DNA of 39,472 bases from Anaerolineae bacterium (GCA_016929795.1 JAFGIA010000400.1:1-39472), one strand, 5' to 3'. Shown: positions 1-8,458, counted from the first letter of the stretch. The notes: generated by a model from the sequence alone, not told the origin. Program-made: numbers and translations.

Positions 1-2
1 CT

Positions 3-803
3 GACGAATGGGGGTGGTCGCCCGCGTGGCGCCAGAGTGTGCTCGACGGCCTGCGCCAGCGGGCACCGGTTACCCTTGAGGTGGTTCTTTACGCCAGTGT
101 GCCGTCCATTCTCCTGTCGGTGCTGATGGGGACTGCGGCGGCGAGATCGAATGGACGGCTGCCCGATCACGCAGTGCGTGCCGCGGCTTTTGTGGCGTGG
201 GCTTTTCCACCCTTTATCCTGGCGTTGATGATGATGAATGTTTTTTACGCGTGGCTCGACTGGTTTCCGCCCGAGAGGCTGAGTATCTGGGCCAACCGGA
301 TCGTGGGCACGGACGAGTTTCAGATGTACACGGGCCTGCTCACGATCGACGCGGCGCTGAACGGCCGGCTCGACATCCTGATCGACGCGCTGCGCCACCT
401 GGTGCTGCCGTCTGTAACCCTGGCTGTGGGGGTGTGGGCGCTGCTGACACGCATCATGCGCGCATCGCTGCTCGACGTGATGCACTATGACTTTATCACG
501 ACCGCGCGGGCAAAGGGCCTGCCGGAAGCCACCGTTGTGAGCCGCCACGCACGGCGCAACGCGATCCTGCCGGTGATCTCGGCCGGCGGGGTGGTGACCT
601 CGCTACTCATCAGCGGCGTGGTCATTGTCGAGGTGCTATTCAACCTCAACGGAGTGGGGCGGTGGGCGATCAATGGCATTATGGAAACGGACGTGCCGGT
701 GGCGGTTGGATTCGCCCTCTTTAGCTGCATCGCCGTCGTGCTGGCCAGCCTGTTGGCGGATATTCTGTACGCGATGGCCGATCCTCGCGTGAGAATCTTT
801 TAG
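3..803 (+). CDS. ABC transporter permease, DppB/OppB type (5' partial)
   Basis: This is an inner-membrane permease subunit of a dipeptide/oligopeptide/nickel-type ABC importer (binding-protein-dependent permease family). The frame is open to the left edge with no stop, and the residues before the GTG at 39 (DEWGWSPAWRQS) fit the region that normally precedes 'VLDGLRQRAPVTLE' in DppB proteins. The true start is therefore outside the window and the GTG at 39 is probably internal. Several hydrophobic segments are visible. The cytoplasmic EAA-like loop that contacts the ATPase reads 'TTARAKGLPEATVVSRHARR', followed by NAILP. The C-terminus is complete. A second permease follows 9 bp downstream, as in dppBC operons. 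No ATPase or binding protein gene lies in the window, so the substrate cannot be told. Confidence 0.9.
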   Translation, partial: DEWGWSPAWRQSVLDGLRQRAPVTLEVVLYASVPSILLSVLMGTAAARSNGRLPDHAVRAAAFVAWAFPPFILALMMMNVFYAWLDWFPPERLSIWANRIVGTDEFQMYTGLLTIDAALNGRLDILIDALRHLVLPSVTLAVGVWALLTRIMRASLLDVMHYDFITTARAKGLPEATVVSRHARRNAILPVISAGGVVTSLLISGVVIVEVLFNLNGVGRWAINGIMETDVPVAVGFALFSCIAVVLASLLADILYAMADPRVRIF

Positions 804-812
804 GATGGACAG

Positions 813-1736
813 ATGAGAATCAGAAGAGTGTTATTCCGCCCGGCGTTGATGGCCGGCAGCCTGATCGTCGTCGCGTTCGCGGTGGTGGCACTGGCCGCGC
901 CGTCGATCTCGCCCACCGAGAACCCTGATGCACCCTACTTTATGGTTAGCCATGGTGTCAGCAGGACGCCCAAGGCACCGGGCGGCGCTTACCCGCTGGG
1001 CCTGATGGCCAGACAGTATGATATTTTTTATGGAGTGGTCTGGGGTACGCGCCTCGCTTTTCAGGCGGGCCTGATGGTGACGGCCGGCAGGCTGATTATC
1101 GGCGTGGTGGTTGGACTGCTTGCCGGCTACTTTGGCGGGTGGGTGGATGCGCTGTTGATGCGTATCACGGATGCGTTTCTCGCCTTCCCGATCATGGCCG
1201 CGGGGATGGTGATGATCGTGATACTGGGCCGCCAGGTGGTGGAGTGGTTGTGGAGCACCACGCCCTTTGTCATGCCTTACCGCGAGGAAGAGGTGCTGAT
1301 GCTGACCCTGGTGCTTTTTGGCTGGATGTCGTACGCGCGGCTGATCCGGGGCAACTTGTTGGCGCAGCGGGAAAAGGAGTACATCGAGGCTGCCCGGGCG
1401 GCTGGGGTGGGACACGTGCGGATGATGCTGCGCCACCTGTGGCCCAATGCCAGGCAGGGATTGTTTGTGCTTGCGGCGTCGGACGTTGGCGTCGTGGTTG
1501 TGCTGCTGGCGATGTTTGCCTTTGTCGGGCTGATCACGCCTGCGCCGGAAGGGCTCGAGGCCGATTGGGGGCAGATGCTGGCGGCGGCGCGCGGCTGGAT
1601 CGTGGGTACCCCGGGTAACGCGTTCGAGTATTGGTACACCTACCTACCTGTCAGCCTGGCGATTGTCCTCTTTTCGGTCGGCTGGAACCTGGTCGGGGAC
1701 GGGTTGCGCGATGCGCTGGATCCACGCCTGCGTTGA
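813..1736 (+). CDS. ABC transporter permease, DppC/OppC type
   Basis: The second permease of the same importer, 307 aa, the usual DppC/OppC length. An N-terminal transmembrane segment (about residues 11-30) is followed by a periplasmic stretch and about five more hydrophobic helices. The EAA loop reads 'EKEYIEAARAAGVGHVRMML' followed by RHLWPN, which is characteristic. The ATG at 813 has an AGGA-type SD just upstream, overlapping the stop of the preceding gene. The C-terminus 'GDGLRDALDPRLR' is the typical family ending. The gene ends only 2 bp before the end of the convergent methyltransferase gene, and I see no terminator between them. Substrate unknown (peptide, nickel or oligosaccharide are all possible for the family). 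Confidence 0.93.
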   Translation: MRIRRVLFRPALMAGSLIVVAFAVVALAAPSISPTENPDAPYFMVSHGVSRTPKAPGGAYPLGLMARQYDIFYGVVWGTRLAFQAGLMVTAGRLIIGVVVGLLAGYFGGWVDALLMRITDAFLAFPIMAAGMVMIVILGRQVVEWLWSTTPFVMPYREEEVLMLTLVLFGWMSYARLIRGNLLAQREKEYIEAARAAGVGHVRMMLRHLWPNARQGLFVLAASDVGVVVVLLAMFAFVGLITPAPEGLEADWGQMLAAARGWIVGTPGNAFEYWYTYLPVSLAIVLFSVGWNLVGDGLRDALDPRLR

Positions 1737-1738
1737 TC

Positions 1739-2584
1739 CTACTTTTGAGAATGAGGTGGCGTGGATGGGAGATCCTGTGCGCCAGCGCGCTGGCGCACGA
1801 CTTCGTAGATCAGGGCCGCGGCTGCAGCAGATACGTTGAGGGAGGTGGCGCTGCCAACCATCGGCAGGCGCACCAGGACGTCGGCGCCGCGCCGTGCCTC
1901 TTCTCCAAGGCCTTCTCGCTCGCTCCCTAACAAGAGCACCAGGGGGGGGCGATAGTCGACCTCGTAGTAGACCTTGTCGCCCCGGGCTGATGTGCCGGCG
2001 ACGACCAGATCGAGGCCGGCGGCACGCACGCGCTCGTACCAGGCAGGCAAGGCCGCCTCGTGGCCAATGCGCACGATCGGGAGCGCAAAGAGGGAGCCCA
2101 TGGTGGCACGTACGGCCTGTGGATCGTACAGATCGGCTGCTGGCTCGACGACGATCACACCGGTTGCGCCCGCAGCATCTGCGGTGCGGATGATCGAGCC
2201 CAGGTTGCCTGGATCAGAGAGTTGGTAGGCGACGATGACGAACAGGTCGTGGGCAAGGGGCAGTGTTTCGAGCGGCGGGTCGACGATGCGCACAGTGGCA
2301 GCGATGCCCTGGGGCTGATCGCGCCCCGAAAGCGAGGCAAAGAGATCGGCGGCGAGGGCCAGGCGCTGTTCAGGGGCGACGCGCTCGACGAGGGTGCGCG
2401 CGCGGTCGCTGACGAGGAGATCGGGGGCATAGATGAGGGTATCGACGGGGGCGCCGCGCTCCAGTGCCTCCTCTACGATACGAATGCCCTCGATCAGGTA
2501 GATGCCTTCCCGCTCGCGAACTTTGCGCATATGCAGCGAGCGGAGGAACTTGACACGGGGGTTGCGAAAGCTGGTCACGAGCAA
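1739..2584 (-). CDS. TrmH/SpoU-family RNA 2'-O-methyltransferase
   Basis: SPOUT-class, S-adenosylmethionine-dependent methyltransferase acting on the ribose of rRNA or tRNA; the target cannot be read from sequence. The three SpoU motifs are present: NLGSIIRTADAAG (about 127-139), LLLGSEREGLG (about 217-227) and RLPMVGSATSLNVSAAAA (about 239-256), the last two forming the trefoil-knot cofactor site. The N-terminal part (TSFRNPRVKFLRSL) resembles the substrate-binding domain of RlmB/TsnR-like enzymes. I chose the TTG at 2584 (281 aa) because GAGAGG lies 10 nt upstream; the GTG at 2578 is an equally good alternative. An open frame continues to 2920 but overlaps the upstream gene and has no family similarity. 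It lies 7 nt after the LysM/M23 gene on the same strand, so the two are probably cotranscribed. Confidence 0.88.
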   Translation of the reverse strand: MLVTSFRNPRVKFLRSLHMRKVREREGIYLIEGIRIVEEALERGAPVDTLIYAPDLLVSDRARTLVERVAPEQRLALAADLFASLSGRDQPQGIAATVRIVDPPLETLPLAHDLFVIVAYQLSDPGNLGSIIRTADAAGATGVIVVEPAADLYDPQAVRATMGSLFALPIVRIGHEAALPAWYERVRAAGLDLVVAGTSARGDKVYYEVDYRPPLVLLLGSEREGLGEEARRGADVLVRLPMVGSATSLNVSAAAAALIYEVVRQRAGAQDLPSTPPHSQK

Positions 2585-2591
2585 GGCAGGG

Positions 2592-4097
2592 CTACCTCTC
2601 GCCGACCAGGCCGTTGAATTCGGGCTCGCGACACTCGCACGCGGTACGCTCTTGACTGCCGCGGGTGATGGTCCCCTCGTAGGCTGTGTGTGCGGCGTGG
2701 ACGCGCCAGCCCGACAACACGAGCGGGAGCGGTCCATCGGCGGCGATCCATTCGCCGTTGTATTTGCGCGCAAAGTGGAGGTGAGTGGATTGGGAAAATC
2801 CGCCTTCGCAGGAGGGGTGGCCAATGGGATCTCCGCGGTCGACGTGGGTGCCAACCGGGACCCGGCCGTCGGTGGCGACGTGTAGATAGAAGAGCACCCA
2901 CCCGGTTTGCTCGTGACCATCGCCGTCGAGATCGACCATCACCTCTCCGTTGTGGCTGTAGATGATGAGGCCGGGCGCAGCGGCCCTGGCCCAGGCGGCG
3001 GCTGCCTGGCAGCCAAGGTATCCTTCGTCGGGCACGGCGTCGATCGCGGCCCAGGCACTGCCGTCGCTCCAGGCACCATGTGGGCCGCCGGTATAATACC
3101 AGAGCTCGCCCTCGGCCCAGGGCAGGCTCAACTCGGGGCAGGTGACGGTGGCGGGGATGAGGGGCTCGATGGCATGGGATGATGGCTCGCCAAACAGTTG
3201 CTGGTAAACGGCCAGGAAAGAGTCAGGACCATCGCCTACCAGCCGGAGCCACTCGCCCTTGTCGTTGTCGAGGGAGAAAAAGTATTGGATGCCGGCTGTG
3301 GCAGCGTTCAAGGAGGAGGCATACTGAGTGGCGGTGCCGTCGGGCCAGGTGATCGCTTCCACGCCACGACCGCGCCAGTCGTAGTAGCCCTTGTTCAGCG
3401 CATCGGCAGCCCACGCAAGCTGCTGGCTGAGGCGATCCCAGCCACTTCCGGTGTAGCCCATCGCGGCCCCAGTGGTTGGGCCAGGGTTCGTCACCCATCC
3501 ACTGCGCAGTTCCATGATGGCCAGAAGTAGCCGCGGGCCAACGCTGTAGTGGTGGGCGACGAGATCGACGATCTGGGGACCGGTGAGCGTCTCGCCGCTC
3601 ACGGTTTCATAGTACCCTGCCAGGTAGCCACTCTGGCTCGTCACAAAGGCCGTCGTATCGAAATAGACGTAGGCAGGGCCGTAAACGAACTCGCTGTTGG
3701 GCAGCAGGCGGAGTGTAGGCCCTGTTTCCATCTCTGTGGATGGTATCTGGAGCACCTGGCCCACACTCAGGGCATTGGGATTGGCCATGGTGTTGGCGCG
3801 GGCCAGGGCGTCGACGCTGCACCCGAAACGAGCGGCGATGGCGCTCAGTGTATCACCTGACTGGACGACGTAAACCTGGGGAGGAGGGCTGGGCTGGGGG
3901 GGGACGCCCACCTCGGCCATGCCGCCGACGGGTGCCGGCGTTTGTCCGGGCAGAGGCGTCGCTCTCGCTGCCGCTGTCGCGCCAGATGTGGATTCGCGGG
4001 TGGCATCGACTGCCGGTGTCGCTTCCTGGTGCCGTGCGCAGGCGCCGAGCAGCAGTGCCAGGAAGAATGACACGGCGAGGATGCGCCGTTTGTTCAT
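2592..4097 (-). CDS. LysM and M23-peptidase lipoprotein
   Basis: A 501-aa predicted cell-wall hydrolase. The signal peptide ends in a lipobox (LLGAC, lipidated Cys20), so it is anchored outside the membrane. A Pro/Ala/Thr-rich linker (about 21-74) leads to one LysM peptidoglycan-binding motif (about 75-119, '[18 protein letters not shown]'). A middle region of unknown fold (about 120-320) contains a helix-rich part around '[20 protein letters not shown]'. The C-terminal domain is a zinc endopeptidase of the M23/LytM type: H340, D353 (in the AAID of a [10 protein letters not shown]...AAID arrangement) and the HLH at 439-441 are the likely metal ligands and catalytic histidine, with H406 in YLHVA. 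The ATG at 4097 has GAGGG 7 nt upstream; the frame extends further 5' but the lipoprotein signal fixes the start. A TATAAT promoter lies just upstream. Confidence 0.87.
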   Translation of the reverse strand: MNKRRILAVSFFLALLLGACARHQEATPAVDATRESTSGATAAARATPLPGQTPAPVGGMAEVGVPPQPSPPPQVYVVQSGDTLSAIAARFGCSVDALARANTMANPNALSVGQVLQIPSTEMETGPTLRLLPNSEFVYGPAYVYFDTTAFVTSQSGYLAGYYETVSGETLTGPQIVDLVAHHYSVGPRLLLAIMELRSGWVTNPGPTTGAAMGYTGSGWDRLSQQLAWAADALNKGYYDWRGRGVEAITWPDGTATQYASSLNAATAGIQYFFSLDNDKGEWLRLVGDGPDSFLAVYQQLFGEPSSHAIEPLIPATVTCPELSLPWAEGELWYYTGGPHGAWSDGSAWAAIDAVPDEGYLGCQAAAAWARAAAPGLIIYSHNGEVMVDLDGDGHEQTGWVLFYLHVATDGRVPVGTHVDRGDPIGHPSCEGGFSQSTHLHFARKYNGEWIAADGPLPLVLSGWRVHAAHTAYEGTITRGSQERTACECREPEFNGLVGER

Positions 4098-4151
4098 CAC
4101 TCGTCCCTCGCTCCGGTTCGGTAGGTGATCTAGAAACCGGTAATCACGGTT

Positions 4152-4181
4152 ATTATACCACAGGCCGGGCGGATCGGACAA
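4152..4181 (-). promoter_or_regulatory. Sigma70-type promoter for the LysM/M23 gene
   Basis: Reading the minus strand, TTGTCC (4181-4176), an 18-bp spacer and a perfect TATAAT (4157-4152). Transcription would begin near 4145, leaving a leader of about 48 nt before the ATG at 4097. It is divergent from the promoter at 4268. Confidence 0.7.
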
Positions 4182-4267
4182 GATTCTACGGCAGTAGAGG
4201 GCGGGAGGCGGGAGGGTGGAAGGGAAGCTTGGCGGGCCTTCCGGCCTTCCAACATTCCAGGCTGCCT

Positions 4268-4296
4268 TTGACAGATCGGGGCCGTGATGGTATGAT
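4268..4296 (+). promoter_or_regulatory. Sigma70-type promoter giving a leaderless mRNA
   Basis: TTGACA (4268-4273), exactly 17 bp, TATGAT (4291-4296): close to a perfect sigma70 consensus. The ATG of the radical SAM gene begins at 4304, seven bases after the -10 hexamer, which is where transcription is expected to start. No SD precedes this ATG. The mRNA is therefore probably leaderless. Confidence 0.7.
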
Positions 4297-4303
4297 TTGC
4301 GCC

Positions 4304-5383
4304 ATGTTGGAACTGGTGCCCAGGCTGCCACTCTACTGGAGTTTCTATCGCTTTGGACGGCCGCGATTGCTGCCCTTCAGTATCGTGGTCAGCGTCAGCT
4401 ATCGCTGCAACAGCCGGTGCCAGACATGCGGTGTGTGGCGCAAGGCGGGTGAAGAGATGAGGCTGGACGAGTGGCGGCAGGTGTTTCAGCACCTGGGACG
4501 CACCCCTTTCTACCTAACTTTTACCGGGGGGGAGCCGTTTTTGCGCGCTGACCTCGAGGAGATGGTGATCGCTGGCGCCGAGATGTGCAGGCCGGGCGTC
4601 ATCACTATTCCCACCAATGGCCTGCTAACACAGCGGATCGTCGACGGGGTAGATTGCATCTGCGCTGCGGCACCTCGTTCACAGATCGGTATTAATCTGT
4701 CGCTCGACGGCGTGGGGGAAGAGCACGACGAGCTCCGCGGGGTGCCGGGCAACTGGCGGCGGGCCATGGAGACGTGGCAGGGGCTGAAGGCGCTGCAACC
4801 AAGGCATACCAACCTGGTGCTCAGCGTCCACACTGTGGTGTCGCGGTTGAATGTAGGGCGCATGGCCGAGATCGCGCGCGGGCTAGAGTTTCTGGCACCT
4901 GATTCGTATATCACCGAGGTAGCGGAAGAGCGGGTCGAGCTCGGCACGGTGGGCTGGGAAATCACACCGGCCCCCGAAGAGTATGCCCCTGTGGCCGACG
5001 AGCTGTCGGCTCGTGCCAGAAGGGCGCCGGCACGCGGGCTGGCGCGGGTTACCCAGGCTTTTCGTGCCCACTATTACCAACTCGCCAAACAGGTGTTGGC
5101 GCAGGGGCGGCAGGTGATTCCCTGCCAGGCGGGGTGGGCAAGTGGACACATTGCCCCGAATGGCGACGTGTGGACGTGCTGCATCCGTGCGGAGCCTGTC
5201 GGCAATCTGCGGGAGACGGGCTATGATCTGGCGCCGATCTGGTTCGAACAGGTTGGCAGCCTGGGTAAACTGCGACAGAGTATCGCCGGGCGCGAGTGTG
5301 CCTGCCCGATGGCGAATGCCAGCTATGCTAATATGCTCCTTCACCCCCCGACGTTGATGCGGGTCGCCCGCGCCGTGCTCTAA
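4304..5383 (+). CDS. Radical SAM protein with SPASM-like C-terminus
   Basis: A 359-aa radical S-adenosylmethionine enzyme. The cluster motif C35-N-S-R-C39-Q-T-C42 binds the catalytic [4Fe-4S], followed by [10 protein letters not shown] (SAM-binding GGE motif). The C-terminal third has '[21 protein letters not shown]' style features split around CQAG and WTCC and further ECACPM cysteines, as in SPASM/twitch domains that bind auxiliary clusters in peptide- or cofactor-modifying enzymes. The substrate is unknown; no RiPP precursor gene is evident next to it. The start ATG 4304 is chosen because it sits at the expected +1 of a near-consensus promoter and the protein then begins [15 protein letters not shown] 4292 in the same frame lies inside the -10 box. 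Confidence 0.85.
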   Translation: MLELVPRLPLYWSFYRFGRPRLLPFSIVVSVSYRCNSRCQTCGVWRKAGEEMRLDEWRQVFQHLGRTPFYLTFTGGEPFLRADLEEMVIAGAEMCRPGVITIPTNGLLTQRIVDGVDCICAAAPRSQIGINLSLDGVGEEHDELRGVPGNWRRAMETWQGLKALQPRHTNLVLSVHTVVSRLNVGRMAEIARGLEFLAPDSYITEVAEERVELGTVGWEITPAPEEYAPVADELSARARRAPARGLARVTQAFRAHYYQLAKQVLAQGRQVIPCQAGWASGHIAPNGDVWTCCIRAEPVGNLRETGYDLAPIWFEQVGSLGKLRQSIAGRECACPMANASYANMLLHPPTLMRVARAVL

Positions 5384-5406
5384 TCTTCTTGATCTCTGCC
5401 GCCCAT

Positions 5407-5435
5407 TTGCCAAGAGGAGAAAAGAGTGGTATCAT
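5407..5435 (+). promoter_or_regulatory. Promoter for the 5472 gene and the CpaE-like gene
   Basis: TTGCCA (5407-5412), 17 bp, TATCAT (5430-5435). It lies in the short gap after the radical SAM gene, with a predicted start near 5443 and an AAGGAG ribosome site at 5460-5465 before the GTG at 5472. Confidence 0.5.
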
Positions 5436-5471
5436 TTTGATAATCCTCGACCGGGAGGGAAGGAGTTGAGT

Positions 5472-5972
5472 GTGAGCCAAGCGAGCGAAATGACCACGGC
5501 CGACTTTATGACGGCGACACACCGCATTTCAGGTCAGATCTCGACAGGCGTCAAACCGCTCAGTGACGTGCTCAACGACCGCTCGCAGTCCTATCTGCTG
5601 GCCTACAACGTCTATGTCTCACGCCTCGACGACGCCGGAACGATCATGGCGCACGCGCCGATGGCCTACATCTCCAAGGATAACCTCAGCCTGGTGGTGG
5701 TCGCGGCCAGGGAGGCGCGCAGCCCGGATCGTGGGCGATTCAGCGCGCACGAGTACCGGGCATTGGTGACGCTCGACGGATTCGAGGTGGAAGGTAGATT
5801 CATCGGGCCACACCGTCTCGACCTGCGCGCTTTCTCTCCCGCGAACCTCGATAGTTTTATCATTCTCACCGATGCTGTGGCGCAGCCGATGGCCATCCCA
5901 GACTTGAGTTTCGCCGGGGAGGCTATTTTGATCAACCGGTCGCGCCTGCAAAGCATGTGCCTGAACGAGTAG
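5472..5972 (+). CDS. Small protein of unknown function, paralogue of the 33340 gene
   Basis: A 166-aa soluble protein without signal peptide, membrane segment or recognised motif; predicted mainly beta strands. I do not recognise the family. It appears homologous to the gene at 33340-33861: both have an N-terminal strand with 'G..S/T..V..S..LN(D/T)' (here ISTGVKPLSDVLND), an 'AP/A..Y(I/L)....L' stretch in the middle (APMAYISKDNLSLVVV), a 'Y.(A/P)V..(D/G)(G)F(E/Q)(V/I)E' core (YRALVTLDGFEVEG) and a terminal 'I(N/R)R.RL' (INRSRLQ). The GTG at 5472 is preferred over the TTG at 5466 because AAGGAG ends at 5465, giving a normal 6-nt gap only for the GTG. It lies 21 bp before the receiver/CpaE-like gene and is probably cotranscribed with it. 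Confidence 0.72.
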   Translation: MSQASEMTTADFMTATHRISGQISTGVKPLSDVLNDRSQSYLLAYNVYVSRLDDAGTIMAHAPMAYISKDNLSLVVVAAREARSPDRGRFSAHEYRALVTLDGFEVEGRFIGPHRLDLRAFSPANLDSFIILTDAVAQPMAIPDLSFAGEAILINRSRLQSMCLNE

Positions 5973-5993
5973 AGATTGGCAAAGAGGCAGACG

Positions 5994-7124
5994 ATGCCCA
6001 AAGCCCTGATTATCGACGACGAAGCAGCGCTCACAGTAATCATTGCCCGGCAACTACAAAGTGCGGGGTTCGAAGTAGAAACGGCAACCTCGGGCATTGA
6101 AGGGTTAGCCAAGGCCAGGAGTGCGACGCCTGATGTGGCGATCGTCGACGTGATGATGCCGAATATGGATGGATACGAAGTCTGCCGCCGCCTGCGCCGT
6201 GATCCACGCACGAGCCAAATGGCGATTATCGTCCTGACGGCGCGGGGCCAGCTCGTCGACAAGCAGATCGCCCTGCGCGCCGGAGCCGACGCGCACGTAT
6301 CCAAGCCATACAAAGGCCGCGATCTGGTGGATCTGATCGAGACACTGCTGGCCTGCCGGAAGGCAAGCGGCCAGCACGCAGGCCACCAGATTGTGGTACT
6401 GCGACTCACTGAAGGGGCAGGTGCGACGACGGTTGCGGTAAATCTGGCTGCTTGCCTGCAAGGCAGTGAGGCCAAGTCGGTGGCCATTGTCGACGCGGTT
6501 CTGCACAATGGGCAAGTCGAGCACCGGTTGGGCTTGCCACCGATGTGGGAGTGGGCTGAGGGTGATGCAAAGGACCTTGACGTGGTGGCCGGACGCATCG
6601 TGCGCCATGAAAGCGGCCTGTGGGTGCTGCCGGCACCACCAGCCCACGTCACGCCGCCGGTGCCGGATGACGTGTCCAACATGCTGCGTATCCTGAACAG
6701 ATGGCACGACTATATTGTCATCGATACGCCTTTTCACCTCGGCCCGTTGGCGCCTGTGCTCATTCATGGTGCTCGTCTCGTCCTGCTGGTATTGGAGCCA
6801 GAGGTGGGTGTGCTGCGCTCAGCGCCAGCCAGCATCGCCGCCATCCAAAAGCTGGCCGGCCGAAGCCTGACTGTCTGGCCGGTGGTGAACAAGGCGGTCG
6901 CAGGGGGGGAGGTGCTCCGCCAGCAGTTGGAGCAGGCGCTGCGACAGCCCGTGATGGCCATGCTGCCCAGTGACCCGGTCGCATCGGCCGAGGCGTTGAT
7001 AACCAGTCGCCCGGTCGTGTTGGGAGCCCCTGATTCGCCGCTGGCTGCCAGTATCTGCGACCTGGCAGCCAGCGTGCAAAATTTTATCGCGGCGCACCCA
7101 CTGCGGCGCATTCCCACAGCATAA
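5994..7124 (+). CDS. Receiver domain fused to CpaE/TadZ-like ATPase-fold domain
   Basis: A 376-aa two-domain protein. Residues 1-120 form a canonical response-regulator receiver: acidic pair D8-D9, phosphoacceptor D52 (IVDVMMP), T82 and K104 (VSKPY). Residues 130-365 have a MinD/ParA-like fold ('VAIVDAVLHNGQVEHRLGL', 'DYIVIDTPFHLG'). The P-loop is atypical: TEGAGATT (139-146) replaces the MinD KGGxGKTT and lacks both lysines, as is known for CpaE/TadZ proteins, which localise Flp/Tad pili. No pilus genes are in the window, so a role in pilus positioning is only family inference; another polar-localisation or signalling role is possible. ATG 5994 is chosen (AGAGG 5-10 nt upstream) over TTG 5976. 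rmlA follows 27 bp downstream. Confidence 0.82.
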   Translation: MPKALIIDDEAALTVIIARQLQSAGFEVETATSGIEGLAKARSATPDVAIVDVMMPNMDGYEVCRRLRRDPRTSQMAIIVLTARGQLVDKQIALRAGADAHVSKPYKGRDLVDLIETLLACRKASGQHAGHQIVVLRLTEGAGATTVAVNLAACLQGSEAKSVAIVDAVLHNGQVEHRLGLPPMWEWAEGDAKDLDVVAGRIVRHESGLWVLPAPPAHVTPPVPDDVSNMLRILNRWHDYIVIDTPFHLGPLAPVLIHGARLVLLVLEPEVGVLRSAPASIAAIQKLAGRSLTVWPVVNKAVAGGEVLRQQLEQALRQPVMAMLPSDPVASAEALITSRPVVLGAPDSPLAASICDLAASVQNFIAAHPLRRIPTA

Positions 7125-7151
7125 AATCGGTCGATCAGGAGATAACGAAAT

Positions 7152-8222
7152 ATGAAGGGGTTAATTCTAAGTGGTGGCAAGGGAACACGGCTCTACCCGA
7201 TTACTTATACCAGTGCCAAACAACTGGTACCCGTGGCCAATAAACCGGTGCTCTTTCGTGTTATTGAGGCGATCCGGGATGCTGGCATCCACGAGATTGG
7301 TATCGTGGTCGGCGATACAGCCCCCGAGATCCAGGAAGCAGTGGGCACAGGACGGCGGTGGGGTGTGGGCATCAGCTACATCCACCAGGATCAGCCACTG
7401 GGGTTGGCACACGCCGTCAAGGTGAGCCGCGACTTTTTGGGGGACGAGCGCTTTGTGATGTTCCTGGGCGATAATGTCATCCAGGGCGGCATCTCTAGCC
7501 TGATCGGCGAGTTTGAGGGCAGCGGCTACAACTGCCAGATCGTGCTCACCCCGGTGGAGGATCCGACCCAGTACGGCGTGGCGGAGCTCGACGCTGATAC
7601 CCGGCGCATCATCCGCCTGGTGGAAAAGCCGCGCACACCGCCGAGCAACCTGGCGCTCGTCGGCATCTATATGTTCGACGCGCACATCTGGGAAGCAGTG
7701 AACGCCATCTCGCCTTCGTGGCGCGGTGAGCTCGAGATCACTGACGCAATCCAGTACCTGGTGGATCAGAACTATGAGGTGCACCCATACGTGCACCGGG
7801 GTTGGTGGATCGATACGGGGGCACCGGGCGACATGCTGGAGGCCAATGACCTGGTGCTCGACGAGATCGAGCCGGAGATCGTTGGTTACGTCGACCGTGA
7901 CTCGAACGTCAACGGCAAGGTTACCGTGGAAAAGGGGGCCGAGATCATTAACAGCCGCATTCGCGGGCCGGCGATCATTGGCGAGGATGCGCGCATTGTG
8001 AATTCGTACGTGGGGCCGTTCACGTCGATCTATCACCACGTGCTGGTGGAAGGGAGCGAGATCGAGCACAGTATGGTGCTCGAGTATAGCGAAATCATTG
8101 ACATCCCTTACCGCATTGCCGATAGCCTGATCGGGCGCAAGTCCAAGATCCACCGCTCGCCGATCAAGCCCAAGGCGCTCAAGGTGCTCCTGGGTGACCA
8201 CAGCGACGTGGGTATTCTGTAG
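7152..8222 (+). CDS. rmlA: Glucose-1-phosphate thymidylyltransferase, long form
   Basis: Converts dTTP and glucose-1-phosphate to dTDP-glucose, the first step of dTDP-deoxysugar (for example rhamnose) synthesis; cytoplasmic. The nucleotidyltransferase motif GGKGTRLYP (8-16) is followed by SAKQLVPVANKPV, FLGDNV (metal/substrate site), VEKP and a WWIDTG motif. The 356-aa length and the left-handed beta-helix-like C-terminus (about 245-350, repeated 'I.nS.I.gP..IG' hexapeptides) place it in the long StrD/archaeal-type subgroup rather than short RmlA. ATG 7152 is preceded by AGGAGA. rmlB lies 3.8 kb downstream; rmlC and rmlD are not in the window, so the final sugar is unknown. Confidence 0.92.
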   Translation: MKGLILSGGKGTRLYPITYTSAKQLVPVANKPVLFRVIEAIRDAGIHEIGIVVGDTAPEIQEAVGTGRRWGVGISYIHQDQPLGLAHAVKVSRDFLGDERFVMFLGDNVIQGGISSLIGEFEGSGYNCQIVLTPVEDPTQYGVAELDADTRRIIRLVEKPRTPPSNLALVGIYMFDAHIWEAVNAISPSWRGELEITDAIQYLVDQNYEVHPYVHRGWWIDTGAPGDMLEANDLVLDEIEPEIVGYVDRDSNVNGKVTVEKGAEIINSRIRGPAIIGEDARIVNSYVGPFTSIYHHVLVEGSEIEHSMVLEYSEIIDIPYRIADSLIGRKSKIHRSPIKPKALKVLLGDHSDVGIL

Positions 8223-8248
8223 TGGGCAGTGCAACAGCCCTGTTCAAA

Positions 8249-8278
8249 TTGGACGCGGTGCCCATTTCGCGCTAATAT
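8249..8278 (+). promoter_or_regulatory. Putative promoter for the bS22-like gene
   Basis: TTGGAC (8249-8254), 18 bp, TAATAT (8273-8278), in the gap after rmlA and 43 bp before the ATG at 8321. The match is moderate. Confidence 0.4.
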
Positions 8279-8320
8279 AGGCTTCAATTCGCATGGCCGG
8301 CCAGAAGGGGGGTGAGTGAG

Positions 8321-8413
8321 ATGGGGACCGTACGCAAATGGCGTAAGAAAAGAATGGCCAAGCACAAGCACCGCAAGATGCTCAAAAAGACGCGCTGGCA
8401 GCGCAGGAAGTAG
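8321..8413 (+). CDS. bS22-like small ribosomal protein (AURKAIP1/COX24 domain)
   Basis: A 30-codon gene: MGTVRKWRKKRM, then AKHK, then HRKMLKKTRWQRRK and a TAG stop. More than half the residues are Lys or Arg. This closely follows the bacterial AURKAIP1/COX24-domain proteins, such as mycobacterial bS22, a 33-aa small-subunit protein (MGSVxKKRRKRM...HRKLL..TR.QRRK). It should be a component of the 30S subunit. The start is supported by a GGGGGGTGAG SD 5-14 nt upstream; a promoter-like site lies at 8249 and a hairpin follows at 8429, so it looks like a stand-alone transcription unit. It is below the usual gene-finder length limit and is easily missed. Confidence 0.88.
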   Translation: MGTVRKWRKKRMAKHKHRKMLKKTRWQRRK

Positions 8414-8428
8414 CTCTGCCGGGTAGTG

Positions 8429-8458
8429 GCAGCCGGGCAGCATCGTTTGCCCGGCTGC
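8429..8458 (+). terminator. Hairpin terminator after the bS22-like gene
   Basis: Perfect 11-bp inverted repeat (8429-8439 GCAGCCGGGCA and 8448-8458) around an 8-nt loop. Only a T-rich, not a continuous T, stretch follows, so termination may be partial. Confidence 0.6.

Noticed and set aside
831..1436. 201-codon minus-strand frame inside the second permease gene
   Set aside because: His/Gln-rich shadow of a permease with conserved EAA loop on the plus strand.
2585..2920. N-terminal extension of the TrmH/SpoU protein
   Set aside because: It overlaps the LysM/M23 coding region, has low-complexity Ser/Pro/Ala composition, and the family start aligns at 2584/2578.
7167..8234. 355-codon open frame antisense to rmlA
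   Set aside because: It is the mirror of a gene with intact nucleotidyltransferase motifs; no SD or family features.
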